From assembly GCA_002395965.1 (NCBI GenBank), contig DGVT01000013.1, positions 1 through 6,261 on the forward strand: DNA of 6,261 bases, in the 5' to 3' direction. Every line of letters starts with the position of its first letter. Positions within the stretch are counted from its first letter, which is position 1. Under the pieces are notes generated by a model, which had not been told where the DNA came from, did no database searches, and worked only from the letters and a program-made list of their open reading frames with translations. This document shows positions 1-6,235 of the stretch, in pieces. The DNA is from Porphyromonadaceae bacterium UBA4277. Lineage in GTDB: Bacteria; Bacteroidota; Bacteroidia; Bacteroidales; Muribaculaceae. A program made the position numbers and the translations under genes.

Positions 1-5
1 TTATT

Positions 6-13
6 TATATTTG
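6..13 (+). promoter_or_regulatory. Bacteroidota-type -7 promoter box for the TPR-AraC gene
   Basis: The octamer TATATTTG matches the Bacteroidota primary sigma factor -7 consensus TAnnTTTG exactly and is followed by CA, as in many promoters of this phylum. It ends 23 bases before the ATG at 37, so the leader would be short (about 15-20 bases) and A-rich, with no Shine-Dalgarno sequence. The matching -33 element would lie before base 1 and cannot be seen. The region is AT-rich, so a chance match is possible, but the position is right. Confidence 0.6.
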
Positions 14-36
14 CACAGAAAAATGTATGAATATAA

Positions 37-1734
37 ATGAAGATTTCAACAGAAAATAAGATATTCGCAGTTTTATTGCTGATATTTAGCGCGTTGCACA
101 TGGCAGGAGCCGAAGTCGCTGCTCTGCTCGACAAGTTCAACGAGTCGCCCACGGCGGCAACGGCCAATGCCTTTTTTAGCCAACTCAATGCCGAGCAGTT
201 TACCGACGTACCGATGCACTTCTCGTCGGCCACTGCCGTCGATACCCTTCGCCAGCAGGTGTGGTACTGGGCCGCCGAGTATTTCTACGACGGTCAGGAC
301 TATAAGCAAGCCGAGGCCTACGGCCTAAAGGCATTGCCGCTGTGCAAGGTGGGCGGCAACCGGGTAGTGGAGGGCGACTGCGAGAACCTGCTTGCGGTGA
401 TCTACATCCGCCTTGCCGAGTATGACAAGGCGGCCGCTCATGCGCAGGCATGCCATGCCCTTGACCAGCGCAGCGGCGATCCCGATGCCATGAGTTCGAG
501 TCTCAACACCCTTGCGGCAATCTATATGGCTGCACGCCAGCCGCAGGAGGCCGAGAAATATGTGCTGCGTGGATTGGAACTGTCGAAAAAAGCCAACAAC
601 CCCGTGCGCCAGGCAGTGCTCAACGGCATGGCGAGTGAGGTGTATCACACCTTGGGCGACGAGCAAAAAGCCCTCGACTATGCCCGCGTAGCCTACGACC
701 TGGAAGTGAAGCTCGGCAGGGCCGACAAGGCCGCCATGCGGCAGGCGCAGATGGGGGCCGCGCTGCTGTGGCTCAAGCGCACCGATGAGGCAAAGCAGAT
801 GCTTATGAAGGCAATACCGGTGCTGCGCGAGGCCGGCAACATACAGTCATTAGGCATAGCCTGCAACCAGATGGGCGGCGTGATGCTTGCCGAGAAAAAT
901 CTCGACAAGGCAGCTCAGTATTATCGCGAGGCCATTGACATTTTTGTCAAGCTCAAAGACTATTATAACGAGAGCCATGCACGCTTAGGGCTGTATAACG
1001 CCGTGAAAGATTCCGATCCCACCCTCGCCATGCAGCAGATGGAGCGTTACAAGGCTCTCAAAGACTCAATCTACGACAGCGAGACTGCCGAGAGCTTAGG
1101 GCGGCACAGTGCCGAGTATGCCAACGAGGAACTGCTTCTCGAGAATGCCTCGCAGCGCACAACGACCCGCAACGCTATTATAATAGGTGTAATGGTGGCC
1201 CTGCTGTTATGCCTCATGGCTGTGGTGATATGGTGGATCATGCGCAAGCGTAACCGGGTGCAGGGTGCCATCAACGAGCAGCTGAGTGCCAACATCGACG
1301 AGCTGCGCGAGCAGTACAAGCAACTGCACATCCACTACGACAATGCCCTCAAGACGATAGGTGCCGGAGCCGGGACGACCGATGAACAAGAGTTGAGCGA
1401 TGCCGACCGCACATTTATTGAGAGTGCTGTGAACATTATCAACGAGCAGATTAATGCCGGCAAGATTGATGTTGCTACCGTTGCCGAGCGTCTAAACATG
1501 AGCCAGTACCAGCTGCGCCAGCGCATAGTGTCGATTACCGGCGAAAATCCGCAAGCCTTTATGCAGGTCATCAGGATGCGCCGGGCGCGTTATCTGCTCG
1601 ACAACAATCCGCAGCTCAACATCACCGAGGTGGCGCAGCTGTGTGCCTACAACGATACGCCTAATTTCACGCGGGCGTTCAAGAATGCCTTTGGCATCAC
1701 GCCGTCGCAGTATGTGGAGCGCTCACGGGAGTAG
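37..1734 (+). CDS. Membrane-anchored TPR / AraC-type one-component transcriptional regulator
   Basis: This is probably a one-component sensor that detects an envelope signal and binds DNA from the membrane. Residues 1-25 form a signal peptide or N-terminal membrane segment (hydrophobic core about 9-22, possible cleavage after AGA at 23-25). Residues about 74-307 hold roughly six TPR-like helical hairpins, the clearest at 155-188, 194-227, 234-267 and 273-307. A transmembrane helix covers about 379-402 and is followed by RKRNR (403-407), which by the positive-inside rule puts the C-terminus in the cytoplasm and the TPRs in the periplasm. Residues 408-435 look like a coiled-coil linker. Residues about 457-562 are an AraC/XylS domain with two helix-turn-helices (about 476-497 and 527-550) and the family ending GITPSQY (553-559). 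There is no kinase or receiver domain. The ATG at 37 is chosen because it gives the signal peptide directly; the ATGs at 23 and 27 are in other frames. The ligand and target genes are unknown; the downstream surface-protein operon is a plausible target by position only. Confidence 0.9.
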   Translation: MKISTENKIFAVLLLIFSALHMAGAEVAALLDKFNESPTAATANAFFSQLNAEQFTDVPMHFSSATAVDTLRQQVWYWAAEYFYDGQDYKQAEAYGLKALPLCKVGGNRVVEGDCENLLAVIYIRLAEYDKAAAHAQACHALDQRSGDPDAMSSSLNTLAAIYMAARQPQEAEKYVLRGLELSKKANNPVRQAVLNGMASEVYHTLGDEQKALDYARVAYDLEVKLGRADKAAMRQAQMGAALLWLKRTDEAKQMLMKAIPVLREAGNIQSLGIACNQMGGVMLAEKNLDKAAQYYREAIDIFVKLKDYYNESHARLGLYNAVKDSDPTLAMQQMERYKALKDSIYDSETAESLGRHSAEYANEELLLENASQRTTTRNAIIIGVMVALLLCLMAVVIWWIMRKRNRVQGAINEQLSANIDELREQYKQLHIHYDNALKTIGAGAGTTDEQELSDADRTFIESAVNIINEQINAGKIDVATVAERLNMSQYQLRQRIVSITGENPQAFMQVIRMRRARYLLDNNPQLNITEVAQLCAYNDTPNFTRAFKNAFGITPSQYVERSRE

Positions 1735-1750
1735 CGGCCCCCCCGAGGTT

Positions 1751-1770
1751 GCAGCTCCCTAATCGACTGG
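1751..1770 (+). repeat. GC-rich intergenic repeat unit, first copy
   Basis: The 20 bases starting GCAGCTCCCT and ending CGACTGG match 1891-1910 at 18 of 20 positions. A GC-rich inverted repeat (CCGCC 1774-1778 with GGCGG 1783-1787, four-base loop) follows almost directly. The unit looks like a displaced copy of the tandem array at 1875-1920. Confidence 0.6.
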
Positions 1771-1831
1771 TAGCCGCCTGGCGGCGGAAAATTAATCATA
1801 ATTTAATTCAAAATTAAACAAATACTCTTTG

Positions 1832-1863
1832 GGGAAATTTATTTATAATTTGGAAAATTTCCC
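1832..1863. repeat. Perfect 9-bp inverted repeat in AT-rich island
   Basis: GGGAAATTT (1832-1840) and AAATTTCCC (1855-1863) are perfect inverted copies separated by 14 AT-rich bases. No T-tract follows, so it does not look like a terminator. It could be a protein-binding site or an RNA stem. Its right end overlaps a second small hairpin, CCACGC-AAA-GCGTGG (1862-1876). Confidence 0.5.
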
Positions 1864-1874
1864 ACGCAAAGCGT

Positions 1875-1920
1875 GGCTCCTCATCGACTGGCAGCTCCCT
1901 CATCGAGTGGCAGCTCCCCC
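1875..1920 (+). repeat. Tandem copies of a 19-bp GC-rich unit
   Basis: The unit GGCAGCTCCCTCATCGAST occurs complete at 1890-1908. A shortened copy lacking four internal bases precedes it (1875-1889), and a third copy begins at 1909 and passes into the palindrome at 1916. With the copy at 1751-1770 this makes at least four related units in 170 bases. Such units are typical of noncoding dispersed repeats; a genome-wide count is needed to confirm that. Confidence 0.6.
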
Positions 1921-1946
1921 TCTAAGTTAGAGGGGGCACGGGGGAG
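1914..1946. repeat. Palindrome with a competing second stem
   Basis: CCCCCTCTAA (1916-1925) and TTAGAGGGGG (1927-1936) are perfect inverted copies around a single central base. The left C-rich arm CTCCCCC (1914-1920) can instead pair with GGGGGAG (1940-1946), so two mutually exclusive stems are possible. No T-tract follows. I read it as a palindromic repeat element rather than a terminator, though an RNA switch is formally possible. Confidence 0.55.
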
Positions 1947-2133
1947 TGTGTGCTACGGCGCTTCGCGTCCCCGCACGGCATCTTCGAAGCCCAATGTCTC
2001 AACCTGGCACCGGGTTTTGCCGGTGACCCCCGAAAGTGCCTCTAAAAACTCAAATCCGACTGCTCAACGGCACTCAACCGTCGAGTGTGTAAAGTTCAGA
2101 AAACTTTAGGTGCTAAAATTAGACAAATCTGTA

Positions 2134-2169
2134 AAAGCCTCGAAATTTGCGTTTTGAGGCTTTATTTTT
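2134..2169 (+). terminator. Intrinsic (rho-independent) terminator
   Basis: The left arm AAAGCCTCGAAA (2134-2145) pairs with TTTTGAGGCTTT (2152-2163) through 12 base pairs including one G-U pair, around a six-base loop. The run ATTTTT follows at 2164-2169. It is the first convincing terminator after the regulator gene, about 400 bases past its stop codon, and lies before the promoter of the next operon. It would end either a long regulator transcript or an RNA made from the intergenic interval. Confidence 0.8.
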
Positions 2170-2203
2170 CACAAAATGATAAAATAATTTCACAGATTGA
2201 TAA

Positions 2204-2233
2204 TTAGAAATGGTAGGGGCAGCGGTAACTTTG
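2204..2233 (+). promoter_or_regulatory. Bacteroidota-type promoter of the small-protein / LRR operon
   Basis: TAACTTTG (2226-2233) matches the -7 consensus TAnnTTTG exactly and is followed by CA, like the promoter at base 6. An imperfect -33 element, TTAG (2204-2207, consensus TTTG), lies 18 bases upstream. Transcription would start at about 2238-2241, giving an approximately 20-base leader before the ATG at 2259. The -7 box sits inside the left arm of the inverted repeat 2221-2251, which is unusual. Confidence 0.7.
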
Positions 2234-2257
2234 CAATCGTAAGTTACCGCTATTTTT
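2221..2257 (+). terminator. Terminator-like hairpin overlapping the promoter and leader
   Basis: AGCGGTAACTT (2221-2231) and AAGTTACCGCT (2241-2251) are perfect 11-bp inverted copies with a nine-base loop, followed by ATTTTTT. In RNA entering from upstream this would fold into an intrinsic terminator. A transcript starting from the promoter at 2226-2233 would carry only the right arm and so would escape it. As DNA the palindrome could equally be an operator covering the -7 box. Termination activity is inferred from shape only. Confidence 0.55.
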
Positions 2258-2258
2258 T

Positions 2259-2552
2259 ATGCCAAGATCTAAATACAATAGAGCCGCAATGCAATATGCA
2301 ATGGACTACCTCGATCAACTGCTCGAGGTAGAATCTATGGTGAATGAAAAAGTGGAGAAAAAGCTCGACATGATGCTTGAGCGCAAACTTGCCGAGCAAC
2401 AGCGCAAAAGCGTCCATGCCGATGGCAATTCTACGGCAACCCATTCTGCAACAAGACATGCCGAGCCCCATGCCACGATACCTCATTCTGCGGCCCATGC
2501 TGTCGCTGGCGGTGCCGCGGCAACCGATTCTTCCGAAGTCAATACCGATTAA
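2259..2552 (+). CDS. Small hypothetical protein, coiled-coil N-terminus and His/Ala-rich repetitive tail
   Basis: I do not recognise a family for these 97 residues. Residues about 9-50 are strongly charged and helical, with hydrophobic residues spaced as in a coiled coil (L18, L21, V28, V32, L36, M39) and many Glu/Lys. Residues 51-97 are low-complexity, rich in Ala, Thr, Ser and His (six His between 53 and 80), with a degenerate 14-residue repeat. There is no signal peptide, membrane segment or cysteine, so it should be cytoplasmic unless exported in a non-standard way. The ATG at 2259 directly follows a T-tract and lies about 20 bases after a good promoter. The stop codon is 21 bases before the ATG of the large LRR gene, so the two are probably co-transcribed. 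It may be a regulator, chaperone or partner of that protein, or a leader ORF. That it is a real gene is likely but unproven. Confidence 0.65.
   Translation: MPRSKYNRAAMQYAMDYLDQLLEVESMVNEKVEKKLDMMLERKLAEQQRKSVHADGNSTATHSATRHAEPHATIPHSAAHAVAGGAAATDSSEVNTD
2433..2549 (+). repeat. Degenerate 42-bp (14-codon) tandem repeat inside the small gene
   Basis: Units start at 2433, 2475 and 2517, exactly 42 bases apart and in frame. The first 15 bases of each unit are the best conserved: 2434-2447 and 2518-2531 agree at 13 of 14 positions, and CATTCTGC is shared by units one and two. In protein the units begin TATHSA (59), TIPHSA (73) and AATDSS (87). The later parts of the units have diverged strongly, so the duplication looks old or weakly selected. 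Confidence 0.55.
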
Positions 2553-2573
2553 TCACTTAAAAACCAAATAATT

Positions 2574-5500
2574 ATGAAAAAAACTATTATCTCCCTCTTT
2601 TTTGTGCTGGTGGCGTTGACACAGGCAGTCGCCGCAGAGACGTTTGAGTCGGGCTACCTCAAATATCAGGTGGACTACTCGCCGACCAGTATGTCGTTTG
2701 GAACCGTAATCGTCATGGGACTGACCGATGCAGGCAAGAATGTGTCGAACCTGCAACTGACCATCCCTGCCCAGGTGACCTACAACTCACAAGTGTATGA
2801 TGTCACCCAGATTTATGCAACGGCATTCAGGCAAGCCACCAACCTTTACTCAGTAAGGGCAAGTTATGGGTTGAAGACCATCGGAATGCAAGCGTTCGAC
2901 GCATGCACCAACCTGAGATATATCAACTTGCCCAGTTCACTGACCAAAATCAACCGTGGAGTCTTCAGGCTCTGCAGCAGTCTGACCAGAATCTACTTTG
3001 CAGCACCCACCCCCACGGGTCTTACCCTTGACGAACTGATGTTCAATAACCTTGACACCTCGAACATCTACGTGTGTGTGGGCTATGGCGATGCCAACGG
3101 CTTGCCACTGTGGCGAAAGGCACTGAGCGGCTTTAGTTTCAAGTCAGTCTCGAGGAATGCCAATGCCTGCGATGTGAAGACGTCTTCCGGGTTGTGCCTG
3201 ACCATCACCCAGGCTCCGACCTTCTCGTCCACAGGCAAGTGTATGGCTGTGGGCTATTCCCCCAGCAGTGCTTCGTCCCTCTACCTCAACGACTATTTCT
3301 ACTTTGGTTATGGCAGCAACTATCGTGCCGATGTTACCCAGATTGCCGACAGCGCGATGCAGAACAACACGATGATCACATCGGTTGACCTCAGTGGTGC
3401 CCAAAGTCTGACCTATATCGGCGCAGGCGCCTTTCAGGGCAGCAGCATCACATCGGCCAAAGTGCAATATGGCACCGCGGCAATCAGTGCGTTCTCCGAG
3501 TGTCCCAACCTCAAGACGCTGACCTTTGTGCCCCGCAGCGATGGCTCGAAGTATGACATCGGCTACAAAGTCTGCGACGACAACCCCGAGTTGACCACGA
3601 TCAACATCCAGGCCGGTTCGGTCAAGTCGATCGGTGATCATACGTTCGACGACTGCCCCAAACTGTCGTCGGTGACCCTGGGCGAGGGAATCGAGAAGTT
3701 ATCATTCTGTGTGTTTGATCGCTGCACCGCACTGACCTCCCTGACCATCCCGGCATCGGTGACTGACATCTCAGTAGGTCATTTTAGCGCCTTCTACGGC
3801 TGTACCAACCTGTCGAACATCAGCGTCAACAGCAACAACCCCAATTACTCCAGCTATGCCGGTGCGCTCTACAACAAGGCGCAGACCACGCTGCTGTGCG
3901 TGCCCGAGGGCTGCACCAATCTGCAAGGTTTCCCCTACACGCTGACCACCATCGGCGATTTTGCCTTTAACCACTGCGAGAAAACCACAGAGCAGGAGAT
4001 CCCCTACGGTGTGAAGACCATAGGCCATTACGTATTCTTCGATTGCACCGCCTTGACGCGCCTGCACATCCCCAGCTCGGTGACCTCGCTGGGCACCAAC
4101 GTGTGCTACAACTGCACCGCGCTCAGCACCGTGTCGGTCAACATGGCTGCGGCACCCACCATCACGCCCAGCACCTTCTTTTCTGGCAAGTCGCAGATCG
4201 CCCGCCTGTACACGCCTCAGGGTTTGGAACAAGAATATCGAAACAAGGGCTGGAACATCTTCACCTCCGTGAACGAAGACATTTACTGTGCCTACGACTT
4301 CATGAAAGGCAGTTCGGGCACCAACTTGTGCTACACGGTTACCGGCAACAGTGCTTCGGGCAAGACGGTGAAGACCGTGCCTGGCTACATCCCTGAGTCG
4401 GCCACCGCCACCGAGCGGAGCAAGTACATCGGCAACATGACCACCGCCGCGACGCTCAACATCCCGCCACAGGTGAGTTATCGTGGCAACACCTATAACC
4501 TGAATAGCATAGGCTTCAAAACCTTTTCCCCCGAGGGCGCCGTCGATGGCACAGCCGCCGCCCCCACGGGCGTGCTCACGGTCAACCTGCCCGGCATGGT
4601 CACCACACTGGAGCAGCACTCGTTCTACAAGTCGCGTGTCAAGTCGTTGTCGATGCCGGGTGTGGTCACCATCAAAGCCAATGCCTTCGTTGAGAGCGCA
4701 CTGGAGAGCGTGCAGTTCCCGCACACGCTCAAGGTAGTAGATGACGATGCTTTCTGGGGTTGCAGTGCGCTCACCGGCAGCGCCATCTTCCCCTACGGCT
4801 TCAAGGAAATGGGTGCGTATGTCTTCAAAAACACCCAGATCACGAAGATTGTTGTCCCCAGCAGTGTCACCAAACTGGGCTACGATGCTTTCACCGGCAT
4901 GAGCGAACAGGCCTCGGCCTATATCAACCTGCCCGCCAGCAAGGTGTCAAACCTGCCGAGCACTTTGGCCCATATATATGTGCCTTACTACGAGGAGATC
5001 GCCTACGAAAACAAGTTCGAGGACATTTACTACAAGTTCGATATCGGCGGCTATGACTTTGCCGAGAAGACGCGCAATGGCGGCTATCTGCACTACAGCG
5101 TCATCGATAGCACTGCCCACACTTGGAAAGGCACGCAGTTTGCCGGCAAGGTGATGATTGTGGACAACCCCGACGACAGTGCTGCGCCCACCACGCTGTC
5201 GGTCACTGCCGATGCGCACGACAACGCCCTGGGCGGCAGCAACGTCTATCGCGTGACGCGCTACGACAGCCATTGTTTGAGGCGGTGCCCCAGCCTGCAG
5301 ATGAACGACCAGGGCGCCTGGGAGTCTATTGAAGAGATTGGTGGCTTTGCGTTCGCCAATTCGCAGATGGCTTATCACATCGACTGGCCTGACCACCGCA
5401 GCGACCTGTTCCGTGTGGGTCCGCAGGTCACGGACTTTGGTTACATGCCATTTGGAGAATGTAACATGGCGGGCATGTTCATCGAGCCGGCGAGCGGCCA

Positions 5501-6227
5501 GCGAAGCGTTACCGATCCCTTCAAGGAGGCGAGCGGCAACTTTGTGTGCTATGCCAGCTACGACGACAAGGACATAAACAATCTTGCGCAGAAAAACCCA
5601 AAAATCCTGAGCATCTATTATCAGAAGGACGGAGTCACCAGCGACGCCATCTATTCGCCCGTGCCCATCGACTATGCCGCCACGGCAGCGGGCTGCGAGG
5701 GCTTCAGTGCCTACGCCGTCACCGGCCACAACGGCGATGTGGCGCAAGCCATGCAGATTGAGTCGGCCCCGGCAGGCACCGCCGTGATGATCCGCAAGAA
5801 CGCCGACAACAAGCCCGTCTATTTCACGCGTCTGGATCAGGATCCCGACTGGACCGGCAAGACCAACCTGCTGTGGGGCAGCCTGACTGATGCGGCTCTG
5901 CAAAGCAACGACTATGCCTACAACACCGCCGATGAGCAGTGGGTCAACGCCAACAACACGACGACCGCGATAGGCCACGCCTACTTGCGCCGCACCGACT
6001 CGGCCACACCCGCCACGATGACCGTCAACTACGGTCCCGTCACGGCACTCACCGGTGATGTGGATGGCAGCGGCATTGTTGACATCGACGATGTGAATGC
6101 TATTATCAACATCATCCTTGAAAAGAACCCGGCCAGTGACTATAGCGGCGTGGCCGACGTTGACGGCAGCGGCTTGGTTGACGTTGACGACGTGAACGAA
6201 GTGATAAATATAATTCTGAATTCGTAG
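2574..6227 (+). CDS. Large secreted BspA-like LRR_5 surface protein with C-terminal dockerin-like domain
   Basis: This is a secreted protein, probably a surface adhesin or binding protein. Residues 1-21 are a signal peptide (hydrophobic core 4-17, cleavage near AVA at 18-20) with no lipobox cysteine. The body has BspA-type leucine-rich repeats (LRR_5; patterns such as IGxxAFxxCxxL and IPSSVTSLG) in four modules: about 22-198, 199-570, 571-825 and 826-1017. Each has a beta-rich head, LRRs and an end segment like the usual LRR_5 cap (LYTPQG at 545-550, IYVPYY at 801-806). Residues 423-446 form the common BspA insertion NPNY..GALYN..TTLLCVPEG. Residues 1018-1158 form a separate C-terminal domain like those in other Bacteroidales secreted proteins. 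Residues 1162-1182 and 1195-1215 are two dockerin-like calcium loops (DVDGSG...DD) with hydrophobic helices. BspA relatives bind host matrix proteins; the ligand here is unknown. The ATG at 2574 has an A-rich leader and gives the signal peptide directly. Confidence 0.9.
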   Translation: MKKTIISLFFVLVALTQAVAAETFESGYLKYQVDYSPTSMSFGTVIVMGLTDAGKNVSNLQLTIPAQVTYNSQVYDVTQIYATAFRQATNLYSVRASYGLKTIGMQAFDACTNLRYINLPSSLTKINRGVFRLCSSLTRIYFAAPTPTGLTLDELMFNNLDTSNIYVCVGYGDANGLPLWRKALSGFSFKSVSRNANACDVKTSSGLCLTITQAPTFSSTGKCMAVGYSPSSASSLYLNDYFYFGYGSNYRADVTQIADSAMQNNTMITSVDLSGAQSLTYIGAGAFQGSSITSAKVQYGTAAISAFSECPNLKTLTFVPRSDGSKYDIGYKVCDDNPELTTINIQAGSVKSIGDHTFDDCPKLSSVTLGEGIEKLSFCVFDRCTALTSLTIPASVTDISVGHFSAFYGCTNLSNISVNSNNPNYSSYAGALYNKAQTTLLCVPEGCTNLQGFPYTLTTIGDFAFNHCEKTTEQEIPYGVKTIGHYVFFDCTALTRLHIPSSVTSLGTNVCYNCTALSTVSVNMAAAPTITPSTFFSGKSQIARLYTPQGLEQEYRNKGWNIFTSVNEDIYCAYDFMKGSSGTNLCYTVTGNSASGKTVKTVPGYIPESATATERSKYIGNMTTAATLNIPPQVSYRGNTYNLNSIGFKTFSPEGAVDGTAAAPTGVLTVNLPGMVTTLEQHSFYKSRVKSLSMPGVVTIKANAFVESALESVQFPHTLKVVDDDAFWGCSALTGSAIFPYGFKEMGAYVFKNTQITKIVVPSSVTKLGYDAFTGMSEQASAYINLPASKVSNLPSTLAHIYVPYYEEIAYENKFEDIYYKFDIGGYDFAEKTRNGGYLHYSVIDSTAHTWKGTQFAGKVMIVDNPDDSAAPTTLSVTADAHDNALGGSNVYRVTRYDSHCLRRCPSLQMNDQGAWESIEEIGGFAFANSQMAYHIDWPDHRSDLFRVGPQVTDFGYMPFGECNMAGMFIEPASGQRSVTDPFKEASGNFVCYASYDDKDINNLAQKNPKILSIYYQKDGVTSDAIYSPVPIDYAATAAGCEGFSAYAVTGHNGDVAQAMQIESAPAGTAVMIRKNADNKPVYFTRLDQDPDWTGKTNLLWGSLTDAALQSNDYAYNTADEQWVNANNTTTAIGHAYLRRTDSATPATMTVNYGPVTALTGDVDGSGIVDIDDVNAIINIILEKNPASDYSGVADVDGSGLVDVDDVNEVINIILNS
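6057..6218 (+). other. Dockerin-like domain coding segment (two calcium-binding loops)
   Basis: The 63-base segments 6057-6119 and 6156-6218 encode two similar 21-residue loop-helix units separated by 13 amino-acid codons less two (12 residues). Each has Asp at loop positions 1, 3, 9 and 12 and Ser at position 5, fitting an EF-hand-like dockerin type I calcium loop. Positions 10-11, often Ser/Thr in clostridial dockerins that bind cohesin, are Ile-Asp and Val-Asp here. No cohesin is encoded in the window. The domain may serve folding, anchoring or assembly at the cell surface. Confidence 0.8.
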
Positions 6228-6235
6228 TACTTTAT

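Larger units (their letters stand above)
1735..2133. other. Noncoding, hairpin-rich intergenic interval
   Basis: I see no credible gene here. It holds GC-rich repeat units (1751-1770, 1875-1920), an AT-rich island (about 1788-1860) and many perfect short inverted repeats: 1774-1778/1783-1787, 1832-1840/1855-1863, 1862-1867/1871-1876, 1916-1925/1927-1936, 2008-2013/2020-2025, 2071-2075/2083-2087 and 2091-2096/2102-2107. It ends at the intrinsic terminator at 2134. It could be a long structured 3' UTR of the regulator gene, a separate small RNA, or the remains of intergenic repeat elements. The sequence alone does not decide between these. Confidence 0.5.

Noticed and set aside
1809..1816. -7 box match (TAATTTTG) on the - strand
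   Set aside because: It lies in an AT-rich island where such matches arise by chance, and it would drive only antisense RNA into the end of the regulator gene.
1832..1876. Terminator directly after the regulator gene
   Set aside because: The inverted repeats here lack a following T-tract, so they do not meet the pattern of an intrinsic terminator; the first good one is at 2134.
1873..2109. 78-residue open frame on the + strand starting with GTG
   Set aside because: It lies over the GC-rich repeat units and the palindrome, its composition is Ser/Pro/Arg-rich as expected from translated repeats, it lacks a promoter or plausible leader, and its start codon is part of a hairpin. It is most likely noncoding.
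2126..2198. 7-bp inverted repeat (AATCTGT / ACAGATT) flanking the terminator
   Set aside because: It is short, AT-rich and separated by 59 bases, so a chance match is likely.
2221..2251. Invertible promoter (phase-variation switch)
   Set aside because: The inverted repeats are only nine bases apart, so inversion could not turn a promoter around usefully, and no site-specific recombinase gene is in the window. A hairpin or operator explains it better.
2377..2571. 64-residue open frame starting with TTG and ending two bases before the LRR gene
   Set aside because: It overlaps the small gene in another frame. Its repeated peptide pattern is explained by the 42-bp repeat read in a different frame, and the TTG start has no supporting signal.
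3771..4724. 317-residue open frame on the - strand
   Set aside because: It is antisense to the clearly coding LRR gene. Long antisense frames are common in GC-rich genes, and the protein has no recognisable domain.
4947..5978. 343-residue open frame on the - strand
   Set aside because: It is an antisense shadow of the LRR gene for the same reason; its Val/Gly/Ala/Arg-rich composition mirrors the codons of the sense strand.
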